The notes beneath the pieces are model-generated. The model did not search any database. It saw only the letters and a program-made list of their open reading frames with translations, and had not been told where the DNA came from. Positions 50,100 to 59,185 of a stretch of 64,000 bases of DNA are shown here, piece after piece. Positions within the stretch are counted from its first letter, which is position 1, and the number at the start of each line of letters is the position of its first letter. Where the stretch lies: positions 868,001 to 932,000 of the forward strand of contig NZ_CP014228.1 of the NCBI RefSeq assembly GCF_001553565.1, given 5' to 3'. This DNA is from Actinomyces radicidentis (GTDB lineage Bacteria > Actinomycetota > Actinomycetes > Actinomycetales > Actinomycetaceae). A program made the position numbers and the translations under genes.

Positions 50100-52613
50100 A
50101 TGACGTCCCTGCAGATCCTTCAGCTCGTGTGCGCGATCGTCGTCGTGGCCACCACCTTCGTCGGTGGTGGCCTCTTCGTGCGCGCGTGTTGTCAGATCGT
50201 CCGCAGGATGCGCGTGGGGCGCCCCGCGGGCCGCGACCGCACCCGGCCCGTCGGCCGCCGCCTGTGGCTGCTCGTCTCCGAGGTCCTCGGGCACACCGCC
50301 TTCAAGGGACGCCCGTGGATCCGAGTGGCGCACTGGCTCGTCATGGTGAGCTTCCCACTGCTCTTCCTCACCCTCGTCACCGGCTACGGGCAGGTCCTTT
50401 CCGGCGCCGGCTACCAGCTCCCCTGGCTCGGCCACCAGGCCTGGTGGGCGTGGGTCGTCGAGGGCATCGCCTGGACCTCGACCGCCGGCATCATCGGCCT
50501 CATCGCCGTGCGCACCCGCAACCGCCGGGACGGGGCCGCCGAGCCGCCCTTCGACGCGACGAGCGAGGGCGGCACCCGCACCCGCTCCTCCCGCTTCGCC
50601 GGCTCCACGAGCTCCCAGGCCCGCTTCGTCGAGGCCGTCATCCTCGGGGTCGTCGTCTGCGTCCTGGCGCTGCGGATGCTGGAGCACGCGGCCCTCGCGA
50701 AGGCCGGGGACCCGCAGGCGGTCTGGACGCAGTTCCCGCTCACCGCCTGGACGGGTGTCGCGCTCACGCACCTGCCGGCGGACGCGATCACCGCCGCCGT
50801 CTACGTCGTCGCCACCATCAAGATCGTCATCTCGATGACCTGGATGTTCGTCGTCGGCCTGCAGCCCTCGATGGGCGTCGCCTGGCACCGCTTCCTCGCG
50901 ATCGTCAACGTCTACGCCCGCCGCGACATGGCCGGCACGACGGCGGACCCGGCCGCCATCGCCGAGCGCACCGGGGAGGAGCCCGACGCCGTCGCCGCGC
51001 GCCTGAAGGAGAACGTGCCCGCGGCCCGCACCGGCTCCAAGGCCCTCGGCCCGCTCCTGCCACTCGAGTTCGAGGGGGCCGACGGCGCCCTCGTCGCCCT
51101 CACCGCCGCGACTATGGACGACCTCGACGCCGCCATGGAGAAGGCCGACGAGGAGGAGCGCGAGGTCGCACTCGGCGTCGGGCGCGTCCAGGACCTCACC
51201 TGGAAGGGTCTGCTCGACTTCTCCACCTGCACCGAGTGCGGCCGCTGCCAGGACCTGTGCCCCGCGTGGAACACCGGCAAGCCCCTGTCCCCCAAGCTCT
51301 TCGTCGAGGCCGTGCGCGATCACCACGGCGCCGTCGCTCCCTACCTCGCCGCCGCCGGCACCCTCGGGATCGCCCCCGAGGAGGTCACCGACGCCCAGGC
51401 CGCCGACCACGGCGACCTCCTCGCCGACACCCGCTCCGGCCTGGCCGCCGGCTCCGCCCACACCGGCGACGTCCTCGGCGCGCTGCTGGCCGCCAAGGCC
51501 GCGCCCACCGAGACCGGCGTCGCCACCCGCCCGGCGCCGCTGGCTGGCGACGTCGTCCCCGCGGACGTCCTGTGGTCGTGCACCACCTGCGGCGCCTGCG
51601 TCGACCAGTGCCCGGTGGACATCGAGCACGTCGACCACATCGTCGACGTGCGCCGCCAGCAGGTCCTCATGGAGTCCGCGTTCCCCAAGGAGCTCGGTCA
51701 GATGTTCCGCAAGATGGAGTCCAAGGGGAACCCGTGGGGGCTGGCGCCCCGCAAGCGCATGGACTGGGCGAAGGACCTCGACTTCGAGGTGCCCGTCATC
51801 GGCGTCGACGTCGAGGACGCGTCCGAGGTCGACTACCTGTTCTGGGTCGGCTGCGCCGGCGCCTACGAGGACCGGGCGAAGAGGACGACGCGCGCCGTCG
51901 CCGAGCTGCTGCACGTGGCCGGGGTGCCCTTCGCGGTCCTCGGCGACGCCGAGTCCTGCACGGGCGACCCGGCCCGCCGCGCTGGCAACGAGATCCTCTT
52001 CCAGATGCTCGCCGGGCAGAACGTCGAGACCCTCAACGAGGCGAAGGTCCAGCGGATCGTCGTCTCCTGCGCCCACTGCTTCAACACGCTGGCCCGCGAG
52101 TACCCGCAGGCCGGCGGGCACTACGAGGTCGTCCACTACACGCAGCTGCTGAACCGGCTCGTGCGCGAGGGGCGGCTGCGGCCAGCGGCGGCCGAGCAGC
52201 GGCCCGAGCTGCCGCAGGTGACCTACCACGACGCCTGCTACCTGGGCCGCCACAACCAGGTCTACAACGCGCCGCGCGAGCTCATCGAGGCCACCGGCGC
52301 GGACGCCGTCGAGATGCCCCGTAACCACGAGCGGGCCTTCTGCTGCGGCGGCGGCGGGGCGCGCGCCTTCATGGAGGAGTCGATCGGGACGCGCATCGCC
52401 GTGGAGCGCTCCCGGGAGGCCATCGGGACGGGTGCGCAGGTCATCGCGACGGCCTGCCCCTTCTGCACGACGATGCTCTCCGACGGCGTGGCGAGCGAGG
52501 GCGCGGACGTGCGCGTCACCGACGTCGCGACCCTCATGCTCGAGGCCGTGCGCCGCGGGCAGGACGGACCCGGTGACGCGGAAACGGAGGAGCCCGAGCC
52601 CGCGCTCGTGTGA
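50100..52613 (+). CDS. Membrane-bound Fe-S oxidoreductase with two CCG domains (heterodisulfide-reductase-like)
   Basis: An 837-aa protein. Residues 1-270 contain about five to six transmembrane helices with histidines (RVAHWLVMVSFPLLFLTLVT) as in NarI/DsrM-like heme b subunits. Two 4Fe-4S ferredoxin motifs follow: CTECGRCQDLCP from Cys377 and CTTCGACVDQCP from Cys494. The C-terminal part has two CCG (DUF3483/HdrB) modules: DAESCTGDPARRAGNE with CAHCFN, and YHDACYLGRH with FCCGGGGARAF and ACPFC. Such single-chain enzymes move electrons between quinone and soluble carriers (ETF or thiol/disulfide systems) and are common in actinobacteria. No partner gene is adjacent. Confidence 0.87.
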   Translation: MTSLQILQLVCAIVVVATTFVGGGLFVRACCQIVRRMRVGRPAGRDRTRPVGRRLWLLVSEVLGHTAFKGRPWIRVAHWLVMVSFPLLFLTLVTGYGQVLSGAGYQLPWLGHQAWWAWVVEGIAWTSTAGIIGLIAVRTRNRRDGAAEPPFDATSEGGTRTRSSRFAGSTSSQARFVEAVILGVVVCVLALRMLEHAALAKAGDPQAVWTQFPLTAWTGVALTHLPADAITAAVYVVATIKIVISMTWMFVVGLQPSMGVAWHRFLAIVNVYARRDMAGTTADPAAIAERTGEEPDAVAARLKENVPAARTGSKALGPLLPLEFEGADGALVALTAATMDDLDAAMEKADEEEREVALGVGRVQDLTWKGLLDFSTCTECGRCQDLCPAWNTGKPLSPKLFVEAVRDHHGAVAPYLAAAGTLGIAPEEVTDAQAADHGDLLADTRSGLAAGSAHTGDVLGALLAAKAAPTETGVATRPAPLAGDVVPADVLWSCTTCGACVDQCPVDIEHVDHIVDVRRQQVLMESAFPKELGQMFRKMESKGNPWGLAPRKRMDWAKDLDFEVPVIGVDVEDASEVDYLFWVGCAGAYEDRAKRTTRAVAELLHVAGVPFAVLGDAESCTGDPARRAGNEILFQMLAGQNVETLNEAKVQRIVVSCAHCFNTLAREYPQAGGHYEVVHYTQLLNRLVREGRLRPAAAEQRPELPQVTYHDACYLGRHNQVYNAPRELIEATGADAVEMPRNHERAFCCGGGGARAFMEESIGTRIAVERSREAIGTGAQVIATACPFCTTMLSDGVASEGADVRVTDVATLMLEAVRRGQDGPGDAETEEPEPALV

Positions 52614-52801
52614 GGGGCGGCGCGAGGACCCGCCTCGTGGGCCCCGCACACGGGAAGCCACGAACCGCCCCGGCTGGAGAGATCCGGCCGGGGCCGCCGT
52701 CATGCGTGCGGGGGCGGTCGACGGCGTCCTGGGTCGCAGTCCGGGCACGGCACCCCTCCCGTGCCGGCTCGGGACGCCCCGGTCCGGACCTGCGACCTCG
52801 C

Positions 52802-53647
52802 TCAGTCCAGGCCTGCCAGCTCCTTGGCGCGGGCGAGGACGGCGTCGAGCATCTCCACGGTCATGACACCGGTCGAGGTGTTGTACTGGCTCGTGTGGTA
52901 GCTGCCGAGCAGCGTCACCGGGGTGCCGTTCGGGCGGGCGAGCGCGGCCTCGGCGCCGTGGCCGAAGCGCCGCGCCGGACGGGGCACGGTCCAGCCGGAG
53001 GCGCGCGCGACCTGGAGGGCCGTCGTCCAGGCGATGCCGCCGAGGGCCAGGATGACGCGCAGCTCCGGGAGGAGCTCGAGCTCGCGGGTGATCCAGGGAC
53101 GGCAGGTGGTCTTCTCGGCCGTGGTCGGGAGGTTCCCGGGCGGGGCGCAGCGCACGGCGCCTCCGATCCTGATGCTGATCGGCTCGGTGCCGTCGCCGGC
53201 CGCCTCGGAGGAACCGCGGGTGGCCAGGCCGGCGCGATGGAGCCCGGCCCAGAGCCAGTCGGAGGACTTGTCGCCGGTGAAGACGCGGCCGGTGCGGTTC
53301 GAGCCGTTGGCGGCGGGGGCGAGGCCCATGAGGTAGATCGGTGCGTCGACGGGGCCGAGGGAGAAGGCGGGGCGACCCCAGTAGGGCTGGTCGGCGAAGG
53401 CGGCGCGGCGGCCGGTGGTGGCGACCTCCTCACGCCATGCGACGAGGCGGGGGCAGGCGCTGCACACGGAGACGCGGGCGTCGAGCTCGGCGAGGTCGCG
53501 GGTGCGGGCCAGGCGGGCGACCCCGGCCGGGGTGCGCGCGACCGGCGTGCTCGCGTCAGCCGGGTCGCCGGGCCAGCCCGTGCCGGGCGGGACGGGCGAG
53601 TCGAAGAGCCGGCCGGTGATCGGGTGCGGGTCTGCCATACCCGCCAT
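52802..53647 (-). CDS. Uracil-DNA glycosylase, family 5 (UdgB-like), 4Fe-4S
   Basis: A 281-aa protein of the UDG superfamily. Motif A is GLAPAANGSNRTGRVFTGDK, the family-5 form that lacks the catalytic Asp of family 4; motif B is GSYHTSQYNTSTG near the C-terminus with the conserved His. Four cysteines that would hold a 4Fe-4S cluster are visible: CSACPRL (two), RCAPPGN and TCRPWI. It removes uracil, hypoxanthine or other deaminated bases from DNA in base-excision repair. Start may be ATG 53647 or 53638. It is convergent with the Fe-S oxidoreductase gene. Confidence 0.87.
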   Translation of the reverse strand: MAGMADPHPITGRLFDSPVPPGTGWPGDPADASTPVARTPAGVARLARTRDLAELDARVSVCSACPRLVAWREEVATTGRRAAFADQPYWGRPAFSLGPVDAPIYLMGLAPAANGSNRTGRVFTGDKSSDWLWAGLHRAGLATRGSSEAAGDGTEPISIRIGGAVRCAPPGNLPTTAEKTTCRPWITRELELLPELRVILALGGIAWTTALQVARASGWTVPRPARRFGHGAEAALARPNGTPVTLLGSYHTSQYNTSTGVMTVEMLDAVLARAKELAGLD

Positions 53648-53751
53648 TGTGGTGCTCTCAGCGGGTCAGAGCGGTGCACGGCGGGCGTCTGCGTGCAGGA
53701 CGGGCCTCTGATCCGCTGAGCGCACTATCTCGCGCCGGCGGCGGGGCCGGA

Positions 53752-53876
53752 GCTGTCCACGAGGGCGCCTCAGGCGCCAATCAGCCCAACGGGCGACACG
53801 CATCCTGCCTGGTCAGAGCCTCGCACCGGTCCGTGCGCGTGCCGCGGCGAGGTTCTGAGGCGCCCTGGTGGACAGC
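53752..53876. repeat. Long stem-loop: 22-bp inverted repeat around an 81-base loop
   Basis: 53752-53773 (GCTGTCCACGAGGGCG and on) pairs with 53855-53876 with one mismatch. The loop contains nested complementary pieces (AGCCTCG at 53817 with CGAGGTT at 53848), so the whole 125-base region could fold into a branched structure. It ends two bases before the stop codon of the YczE-type gene and lies upstream of the glycosylase gene. It may be a terminator, a structured RNA or an extragenic repeat. Confidence 0.6.
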
Positions 53877-53877
53877 C

Positions 53878-54513
53878 TCAGGTCTTGCGCAGCTCCACGA
53901 CGCAGGGCCCGAGGAAGGCCTGGGTGAGCGGCCCGATGAGAAGGGCGTAGAGGACGGTGCCGATGCCGACGGTCCCGCCGAGCGCCCAGCCGATGAGGAC
54001 GACGGCGGCCTCGACGCCAGTGCGCGCGAAGCGCATGGAGACACCCGTGCGCGCGTTGAGCCCGGTCATGAGGCCGTCGCGCGGGCCTGGGCCGAGCTGC
54101 GCCCCGATGTAGAGGCCGCCGCCGAGGCCGTTGAGGATGACACCGGCCACCATGAGCGCTGTGCGCCAGGCGGCGCCGTCGACGGCGGGGACGATGTGGA
54201 GGGTCCAGTCGAGCGAGAGACCGATGAGGATCGTGTTGGCGACGGTCCCGAGCCCGGGCCACTGCCGCAGCGGCACCCACAGGAGGAGGACGACCGCCCC
54301 GGTGATGATCATGACGGTGCCCATGGACAGGCCGGTGAGCATCGCGACGCCCTGGTGGAAGACGTCCCAGGGGGCGTTGCCGAGCCCGGAGGCGACGATG
54401 AGGGCCTCGGCGGCGCCGAAGAGCCACAGACCGACGACGAGCTGGACGAGCCGGCGCGGGAGCCTGCCGGCGCGCAGCTGCTCGATCGGGTTGAGGTCGG
54501 CGAGGGCGGGCAC
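53878..54513 (-). CDS. YczE/YitT-type integral membrane protein
   Basis: A 211-aa protein with five to six transmembrane helices. GLWLFGAAEALIVASGLGNA then PWDVFHQGVA is the strongly conserved YczE opening, and LNGLGGGLYIGAQLGPGPRD then GLMTGLNARTG is the second repeat of the family. GTG 54513 was taken as the start (VPALADLNPIEQ); an ATG at 54561 in the same frame would add 16 residues. The function of the family is unresolved (transporter-like; the Bacillus gene lies by a surfactin operon). Stop is two bases from the 125-base stem-loop. Confidence 0.8.
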   Translation of the reverse strand: MPALADLNPIEQLRAGRLPRRLVQLVVGLWLFGAAEALIVASGLGNAPWDVFHQGVAMLTGLSMGTVMIITGAVVLLLWVPLRQWPGLGTVANTILIGLSLDWTLHIVPAVDGAAWRTALMVAGVILNGLGGGLYIGAQLGPGPRDGLMTGLNARTGVSMRFARTGVEAAVVLIGWALGGTVGIGTVLYALLIGPLTQAFLGPCVVELRKT

Positions 54514-54573
54514 GGCGTCATGCTGGCACCGGCGCGTGGCGAACGGGTTGCCCGTCCGCACGGCGACGGGCTG

Positions 54574-54873
54574 TCAGCGGTACGAGGGGCGGAGGACCAT
54601 GCCGCGTGGCTCGCGCGCGAGGCCGGCGTCGGCGAGGACGGCGGCGACGCCGCGGTCGAGGGCGGGAACGCCGCCCACGGTCTCGACGACGCGCCTGGCC
54701 GGGCGCTCCTCGCGCCCCATGACGGCGCGCTCGTGCCGGACCAGCGCGGTGAGCGCGGCGTCGAGCACGGAGCGGTCGGCCGTGTAGGGGGTGAGCGCAC
54801 GCAGCCGCTCGCTGGCGTGGAGGACGGGCCTTCCCTCGAGGAGGACGACGACGGCGCCCTGCCGGCGGCCGGG
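54574..54873 (-). pseudogene. Relic: C-terminus of an Lhr-like helicase
   Basis: The open frame ends in TGA 54574 and is blocked upstream by TGA 54874-54876. It reads GAVVVLLEGRPVLHASERLR, then ALTPYTADRSVLDAALTALV, RVVETVGGVPALDRG and LADAGLAREPRGMVLRPSYR, which resembles the C-terminal end of actinobacterial Lhr helicases. Nothing of the helicase core is present. The upstream end coincides with the start of a uvrA-like relic on the other strand, so this is a truncated remnant created by deletion. A GTG at 54768 could start a 64-aa product, but without function in the Lhr sense. Confidence 0.6.
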
Positions 54874-54989
54874 TCATCGCCGCGGGCACCCCCGAGGAGC
54901 TGGCCGACGGCTCCGCCGCGCTCGGCCCGGACGAGTCCCTCACCGGCCGCTACCTCGCCGCCCACCTGTCGAGGAACCCAGCGCGCTGA
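54861..54989 (+). pseudogene. Relic: C-terminus of a UvrA-like ATPase
   Basis: The plus strand reads GGRVIAAGTPEELADGSAAL then GPDESLTGRYLAAHLSRN and TGA at 54987-54989. 'GGRVIAxGTPEEL...TGRYLA' is the characteristic end of UvrA and UvrA-like ABC proteins (excision repair or drug-resistance paralogues). There is no coding sequence for the rest of the protein; upstream the strand runs into the antisense of the lhr-like relic. The two relics are fused tail to tail, with the breakpoint near 54861-54873. Confidence 0.7.
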
Positions 54990-55002
54990 CCCGTCCCTCA
55001 CC

Positions 55003-55107
55003 GAGATCGGGACATCCTGACCGCGAGATCGGGACATCGCGCATGGGCCCTGACAGCCCCACTGAGTTCGGTCAATCCGCGCGCTGAGTTCGGTCGGCGA
55101 GCGCCCG
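55003..55107 (+). repeat. Both 22-bp repeat subfamilies side by side
   Basis: Units with GAGATCGGGACATC start at 55003 and 55025, and units with GAGTTCGGTC start at 55064 and 55086, each pair spaced 22 bp. The same order (GAGATC units, then GAGTTC unit) is found inverted at 63579-63670. The array stands between the uvrA-like relic and the NmrA-like gene. Confidence 0.85.
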
Positions 55108-55134
55108 CCCCGCCCCGCCTGGCACGATGGGGGC

Positions 55135-55794
55135 ATGAAGCTCGTCGTCATCGGCGCCACGGGCGCCACCGGTCGCCGCGTCGTCACCCAGGCCCTCGAG
55201 CGCGGGGACGAGGTGACCGCCTACGTCCGCAGCCTGTACAAGATGGAGGACCTCGTCGGCACCGAGGGCCTGCGTGTCATCCCGGGCGTCGCCGAGGACG
55301 CCGAGCGCATGACCACCACCATGGAGGGGGCCGACGCCGTCGTCGTCGCCCTCGGACCGGCGCAGACACCGGCCACCTTCCTGCGCTGCGACCTCATGCA
55401 GCACGCGCTACCCGCGATCCGCACCGCGATGGTGCGCGCCGGCGTGCGGCGCCTCGTCGTCCTGTCAGCCTGGGGCGTCGGCGAGACCGCCCGGGCCGCC
55501 TCCCTCCCCCTGCGGATCGGCTTCGCGACCCTCATGCGCGCCGTCTACACGGACCACGAGGCCGCGGAGGCCCCGCTGCGCGCCGCCGACGACGTCGACC
55601 TCACCACCGTCCACCCCGTCATGCTCACCGACGACGCGGAGGAGGCTCCGGTCGAGGTCGTCCCCTTCGAGGAGCTGGCGCCGATCACACGCCCGGAGCA
55701 GGTCTCGCGCGGCGCCGTCGCCACGGCCCTCCTCGACGCCGCGCACGACCCGCGCACGATCGGTCAGCGCCTCGTCGTCCACCCGGCACGCTGA
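55135..55794 (+). CDS. NAD(P)-binding NmrA/SDR-like protein
   Basis: A 219-aa atypical short-chain dehydrogenase/reductase. MKLVVIGATGATGRRVVTQA carries the GxxGxxG dinucleotide motif at residues 7-13; ADAVVVALGPAQTP and VRRLVVLSAWGVGETA follow as the second and third conserved strands. No YxxxK catalytic pair is seen, so it may be an NADPH sensor or an isoflavone-reductase-like enzyme. Related proteins are annotated as flavin reductase or NmrA family. Starts 27 bp after the repeat array. Confidence 0.85.
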   Translation: MKLVVIGATGATGRRVVTQALERGDEVTAYVRSLYKMEDLVGTEGLRVIPGVAEDAERMTTTMEGADAVVVALGPAQTPATFLRCDLMQHALPAIRTAMVRAGVRRLVVLSAWGVGETARAASLPLRIGFATLMRAVYTDHEAAEAPLRAADDVDLTTVHPVMLTDDAEEAPVEVVPFEELAPITRPEQVSRGAVATALLDAAHDPRTIGQRLVVHPAR

Positions 55795-55854
55795 GCCCGG
55801 GTCCGACGGCGCCGCGTCGGCGCGGGTCGCCCCGGACCGGCCCGCGCTGCGACC

Positions 55855-57258
55855 TCAGGGCGCTCCCGCTGCCGCGGAGGGTGCGGGCCCGAGGAGGGCC
55901 ACGGCGTCGTCGAGCACCGCCTGCCGCCACCAGGCCCAGTCGTGCCCGCCGCCGTGGACGGTCACCGGGGCGCAGGGGCAGCCGGCCGCCTCGAGCGCGC
56001 GGACGACGTCCTGCGCCGACGCCGCCATCGTCCCCTCGTACCGCCCGGCATGGAGCCGGACGCTGACCGGCGCGCGCCGTGCGGCGGCCGCGAGCGCCTC
56101 CGCCACGGCAGCGTGCTCGTAGCGCCACAGGGAGGTCGACTGGGCGCTCGCGCACCCCACCGCCTCCGGCGCGCGGGCGACGCAGAACAGGGCGGTGAGG
56201 GCGCCGAAGCTCGAGCCGGCCACGACCGTGAGGGTCGGGTCCTCCGCCACCCGCCGGCGCCGCGAGGGCTCGCCGGGGAGGACGAGGCCGTCGCGCCTGA
56301 GGCGCGGGACGAGCTCCTCCACGATCCACCGGGCCTGCCCGTCGGGGACCCCGAGGGAGTCGACGCGATCCGTCGACGCGTCGACGAGCGCCACGACGAG
56401 GGGCTGCAGCCGACCGTCGCGCACGAGCGCGGCGAGGGCATCGACGGTGCCGAGCCGCTCCGCGTGCGCCTCGCCGTCGGTGAGGAGGAGCAGCGGAAGG
56501 TCGCCGTCGGGGCTGGCCGCCCCAGTTGCCGGGCGGGCTGGACTAGCTGCCCCGGCCGCCCGGCCGCCTGGACTAGCCGCCCCGTCCCGTCTGACGCCCC
56601 CGCCGTCGCCCCGCTCGCCTCCACCGACGCCGTCGGCACCGGCGTCGAGGACGGCGATACGGGTCCTCGGCCCGGTCCACGCCGCGCCGCCGGACGGCGC
56701 GCAGGCCGCGAGCTCGTGCAGCGGGTGCCGTGTGCGGACGCTCTCGGGACCGCTCTCGCCACGGACGAGGTCCAGGACCCCGCCAGGGACCCGCCCGCGC
56801 TGGGGGCGGCCGCCGCCCGGCCCCTTGAGCCCGTCGCGCCACCAGGGCGGGTCGCCCTCCCTGGTGTGCTCGAGGAAGCCGTAGGTGGAGCACAGGTCCG
56901 CGGGCAGGACGAGCTCGGCGGCGAACCAGCCGTCGCCGAGGGGTTCGAGGTCCAGCCCGTCCACCGGGTCCGGGAACCACCAGCCGTTGACCTGCACGGC
57001 GACGGCGCTCGCCCGGGGCGCCCGGTGGGCGAAGCGAACCCGAACGCCTCCCCGCGTCTCGCCGAGCACGAGGGCGCCCTCGACGCGATGGCCGGAAGCA
57101 GCAGGCGCACCGCTCGCGCGGGTGACGGCGACCCGGAGCTCGCCGAGGCCGGCCGGGCGGGGAAGCCTGGGCCAGCGCTCGGGAGCGAAGGGGTCCCGGG
57201 CCGGGCCCAGCCCCGTGTCCTGCGCGGCGCCGTGCGCGCGCTCCTCCGCCGCGCTCAC
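55855..57258 (-). CDS. Enterochelin-esterase-like alpha/beta hydrolase
   Basis: A 467-aa protein from GTG 57258, which overlaps the ATPase stop (GTGA). The N-terminal part (RVRFAHRAPRASAVAVQVNG, LEPLGDGWFAAELVLPADLC) is the beta-sandwich of Fes-type esterases; the C-terminal alpha/beta hydrolase has the nucleophile elbow AGSSFGALTALF (GxSxG) and a catalytic His in VHGGGHDWAWWRQAV. A low-complexity insert (about 215-250, RAAGAASPARPATGAASPDG) lies between. Fes enzymes hydrolyse trilactone siderophores in the cytoplasm to release iron. Being the last gene of the iron-box operon supports a role in iron release. Confidence 0.85.
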   Translation of the reverse strand: MSAAEERAHGAAQDTGLGPARDPFAPERWPRLPRPAGLGELRVAVTRASGAPAASGHRVEGALVLGETRGGVRVRFAHRAPRASAVAVQVNGWWFPDPVDGLDLEPLGDGWFAAELVLPADLCSTYGFLEHTREGDPPWWRDGLKGPGGGRPQRGRVPGGVLDLVRGESGPESVRTRHPLHELAACAPSGGAAWTGPRTRIAVLDAGADGVGGGERGDGGGVRRDGAASPGGRAAGAASPARPATGAASPDGDLPLLLLTDGEAHAERLGTVDALAALVRDGRLQPLVVALVDASTDRVDSLGVPDGQARWIVEELVPRLRRDGLVLPGEPSRRRRVAEDPTLTVVAGSSFGALTALFCVARAPEAVGCASAQSTSLWRYEHAAVAEALAAAARRAPVSVRLHAGRYEGTMAASAQDVVRALEAAGCPCAPVTVHGGGHDWAWWRQAVLDDAVALLGPAPSAAAGAP

Positions 57259-58136
57259 GCGGGCACCACGACGGGCCGACCGGTGCGCGGGTGGGTCATG
57301 ACGACGACCTCGTGGTGGTACACGGCGCCGATGAGCTCGGGCGTGAGGACCTCGGCCGGGTCTCCGACGGCGACGAGGCGACCGAGCTCGAGGACGGCGA
57401 CGAGGTCGCAGTAGCGGGCGGCGAGGGTGAGGTCGTGGAGCACGACGACGACGCAGGCGCCGTCGTCGGCGAGCCGCCGCGCCCGGGACATGACGAGCTC
57501 CTGGTGGTGGAGGTCGAGGGCGGCCGTCGGCTCGTCGAGGAGGACGACCTCGGCGTCCTGGGCGAGGACGCGGCCGAAGACGGTGCGGGCGAGCTCGCCG
57601 CCGGACAGGGTCGTGACCTCGCGCTCGGCGAGCGCCGCGACGCCCGCGCCCGCCATCGCCTCCTGGACGCGGTCCTCGTCGTCCTCGGCGACGGGCCACG
57701 GCGCACGGCCCATCTCGACGGCCTCGCGGACCGTGAAGGAGAAGGCCTGCGCGTGGTGCTGCGTCATGACGGAGCGGTGCCGGGCGAGCGCCTTGGCGGG
57801 CCACTCGCCCACGGGTCGGCCGGTGAGGAGGACCCGGCCAGCGGAGGGCTCGCGGTCGCCGGAGATGACGGACAGGAGAGTCGACTTCCCGGCCCCGTTC
57901 GGGCCGACGAGCGCGAGGACCTGGCCGCCGGAGGCGCTCAGGGTGACGTCGTCGAGGAGCCTGGCCGCCCCGATGGTGACGCCGACCGCCTCGACGCGCA
58001 GCCGCGGCTCCCCGGAGCCGGCCGCACCGGCCGCACCGGTCGCACCGGCCGCGCCGCCGGTGGCGTCGGCGGCCGTGGCGTCGGTGGCGCCGGCGGCCGA
58101 CCCGTGCACGGCGCCGCCCCGTCCCGCGCCGGTCAC
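57255..58136 (-). CDS. hmuV: Iron/heme ABC transporter ATPase (HmuV-like)
   Basis: A 293-aa ABC ATPase with a 45-residue Ala/Gly/Thr-rich N-terminal extension. Walker A is GPNGAGKSTLLSVISGDREP; signature LSGGELARTVFGRVLAQ; Walker B VVLLDEPTAALDLHHQELVM; switch VLHDLTLAARYCD. The end, VYHHEVVVMTHPRTGRPVVV, is typical of HmuV/heme-type ATPases. GTG 58136 overlaps the permease stop. It energises the uptake system encoded by the two upstream genes; heme rather than ferric siderophore is favoured by this C-terminus, though the linked Fes-type esterase argues for a siderophore. Confidence 0.83.
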   Translation of the reverse strand: MTGAGRGGAVHGSAAGATDATAADATGGAAGATGAAGAAGSGEPRLRVEAVGVTIGAARLLDDVTLSASGGQVLALVGPNGAGKSTLLSVISGDREPSAGRVLLTGRPVGEWPAKALARHRSVMTQHHAQAFSFTVREAVEMGRAPWPVAEDDEDRVQEAMAGAGVAALAEREVTTLSGGELARTVFGRVLAQDAEVVLLDEPTAALDLHHQELVMSRARRLADDGACVVVVLHDLTLAARYCDLVAVLELGRLVAVGDPAEVLTPELIGAVYHHEVVVMTHPRTGRPVVVPA

Positions 58137-59185
58137 AGTCGCACCTGCCTCGAGCGCAGCACCAGGGCGAGGAAGAAGGGGGCGCCCATCATCGCGGTGA
58201 ACAGCCCGATCGGGACCTCGGCGGGCGGGGCGACGGAGCGGGCGAGCGTGTCCGCGACGACGAGGAGCAGCGCCCCGGTCAGCGCGGACACCGGCAAGAG
58301 CCCCCGGTGCGCTGGCCCGACCATCATCCGGGCGGTGTGGGGCACGACGAGCCCGATGAAGCCGATCGTCCCGGCGAAGGCCACGGAGGCGCCGATGAGG
58401 ACGGAGGTGACGACGACGATGAGCCGGCGCGTGGCGCGCACGTCCACGCCGAGGTGACGGGCCTCGCGGTCCCCCAGCGTCATGAGGTCGAGGCGGCGGG
58501 AGACGACCTGGAGCGCGACGGCGCCCGCGACGATGACGGGGGCGCCGACGGCGAGCTTGAGCCAGGTGACGTCCCCGAGCGAGCCCATCTGCCAGAAGAC
58601 GACGGACTGGAGCTCGTCGTCGTCCGCGGCGAAGGTGAGCAACCCGGTCACGGCCGCGAAGGCGGAGCCGACGGCGATGCCCACGAGGAGGAGCCGGGCG
58701 GTGCCCGAGTCGTCGGAGGGCCGCGCCAGCGCGTAGATGAGCGCGGTGGCGAGCAGACCGCCGACGAAGGCCGCGGCGGGCACCGCCCAGGCGACCGCCG
58801 CGGTGGCGAGCGGGGGCAGCAGGACGATGGCCGCGACCGCCCCCGCGGAGGCGCCGCCGCTGACGCCGATGACGCCCGGGTCCGCGAGGGGGTTGCGGAA
58901 GAGCGACTGGAGCGCCACTCCGGCGACCGCGAGCGCCGCGCCGCTGAGCGCCCCGAAGAGGACGCGCGGCATGCGCAGGCTCATGACGACGGTCGTGTCC
59001 AGGGGCTGGCCGGGCTCGCCGAGGCCGAGGACCTCGTGGGCGACGACGCCGAGGACCGTGCGCGGCGACAGGGCGATGGGGCCGGTCCCGATCGAGACGA
59101 CGACCGCGGCGAGGAGGACGACCGCGAGGACGGGGACGACCACCGCCGGCCTGAGGCGGCGGGCGGCGGATCCGGCCCGGCTCAC
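58133..59185 (-). CDS. hmuU: Iron/heme ABC transporter permease (FecCD family)
   Basis: A 350-aa FecCD-type permease with about ten helices. LRMPRVLFGALSGAALAVAG, FRNPLADPGVIGVSGGASAG and GTIGFIGLVVPHTARMMVGP are the three hallmark segments of BtuC/FhuB/HmuU. GTG 59185 overlaps the stop of the binding-protein gene (GTGA). It forms the dimeric membrane channel for the ATPase encoded next. Confidence 0.88.
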   Translation of the reverse strand: MSRAGSAARRLRPAVVVPVLAVVLLAAVVVSIGTGPIALSPRTVLGVVAHEVLGLGEPGQPLDTTVVMSLRMPRVLFGALSGAALAVAGVALQSLFRNPLADPGVIGVSGGASAGAVAAIVLLPPLATAAVAWAVPAAAFVGGLLATALIYALARPSDDSGTARLLLVGIAVGSAFAAVTGLLTFAADDDELQSVVFWQMGSLGDVTWLKLAVGAPVIVAGAVALQVVSRRLDLMTLGDREARHLGVDVRATRRLIVVVTSVLIGASVAFAGTIGFIGLVVPHTARMMVGPAHRGLLPVSALTGALLLVVADTLARSVAPPAEVPIGLFTAMMGAPFFLALVLRSRQVRL

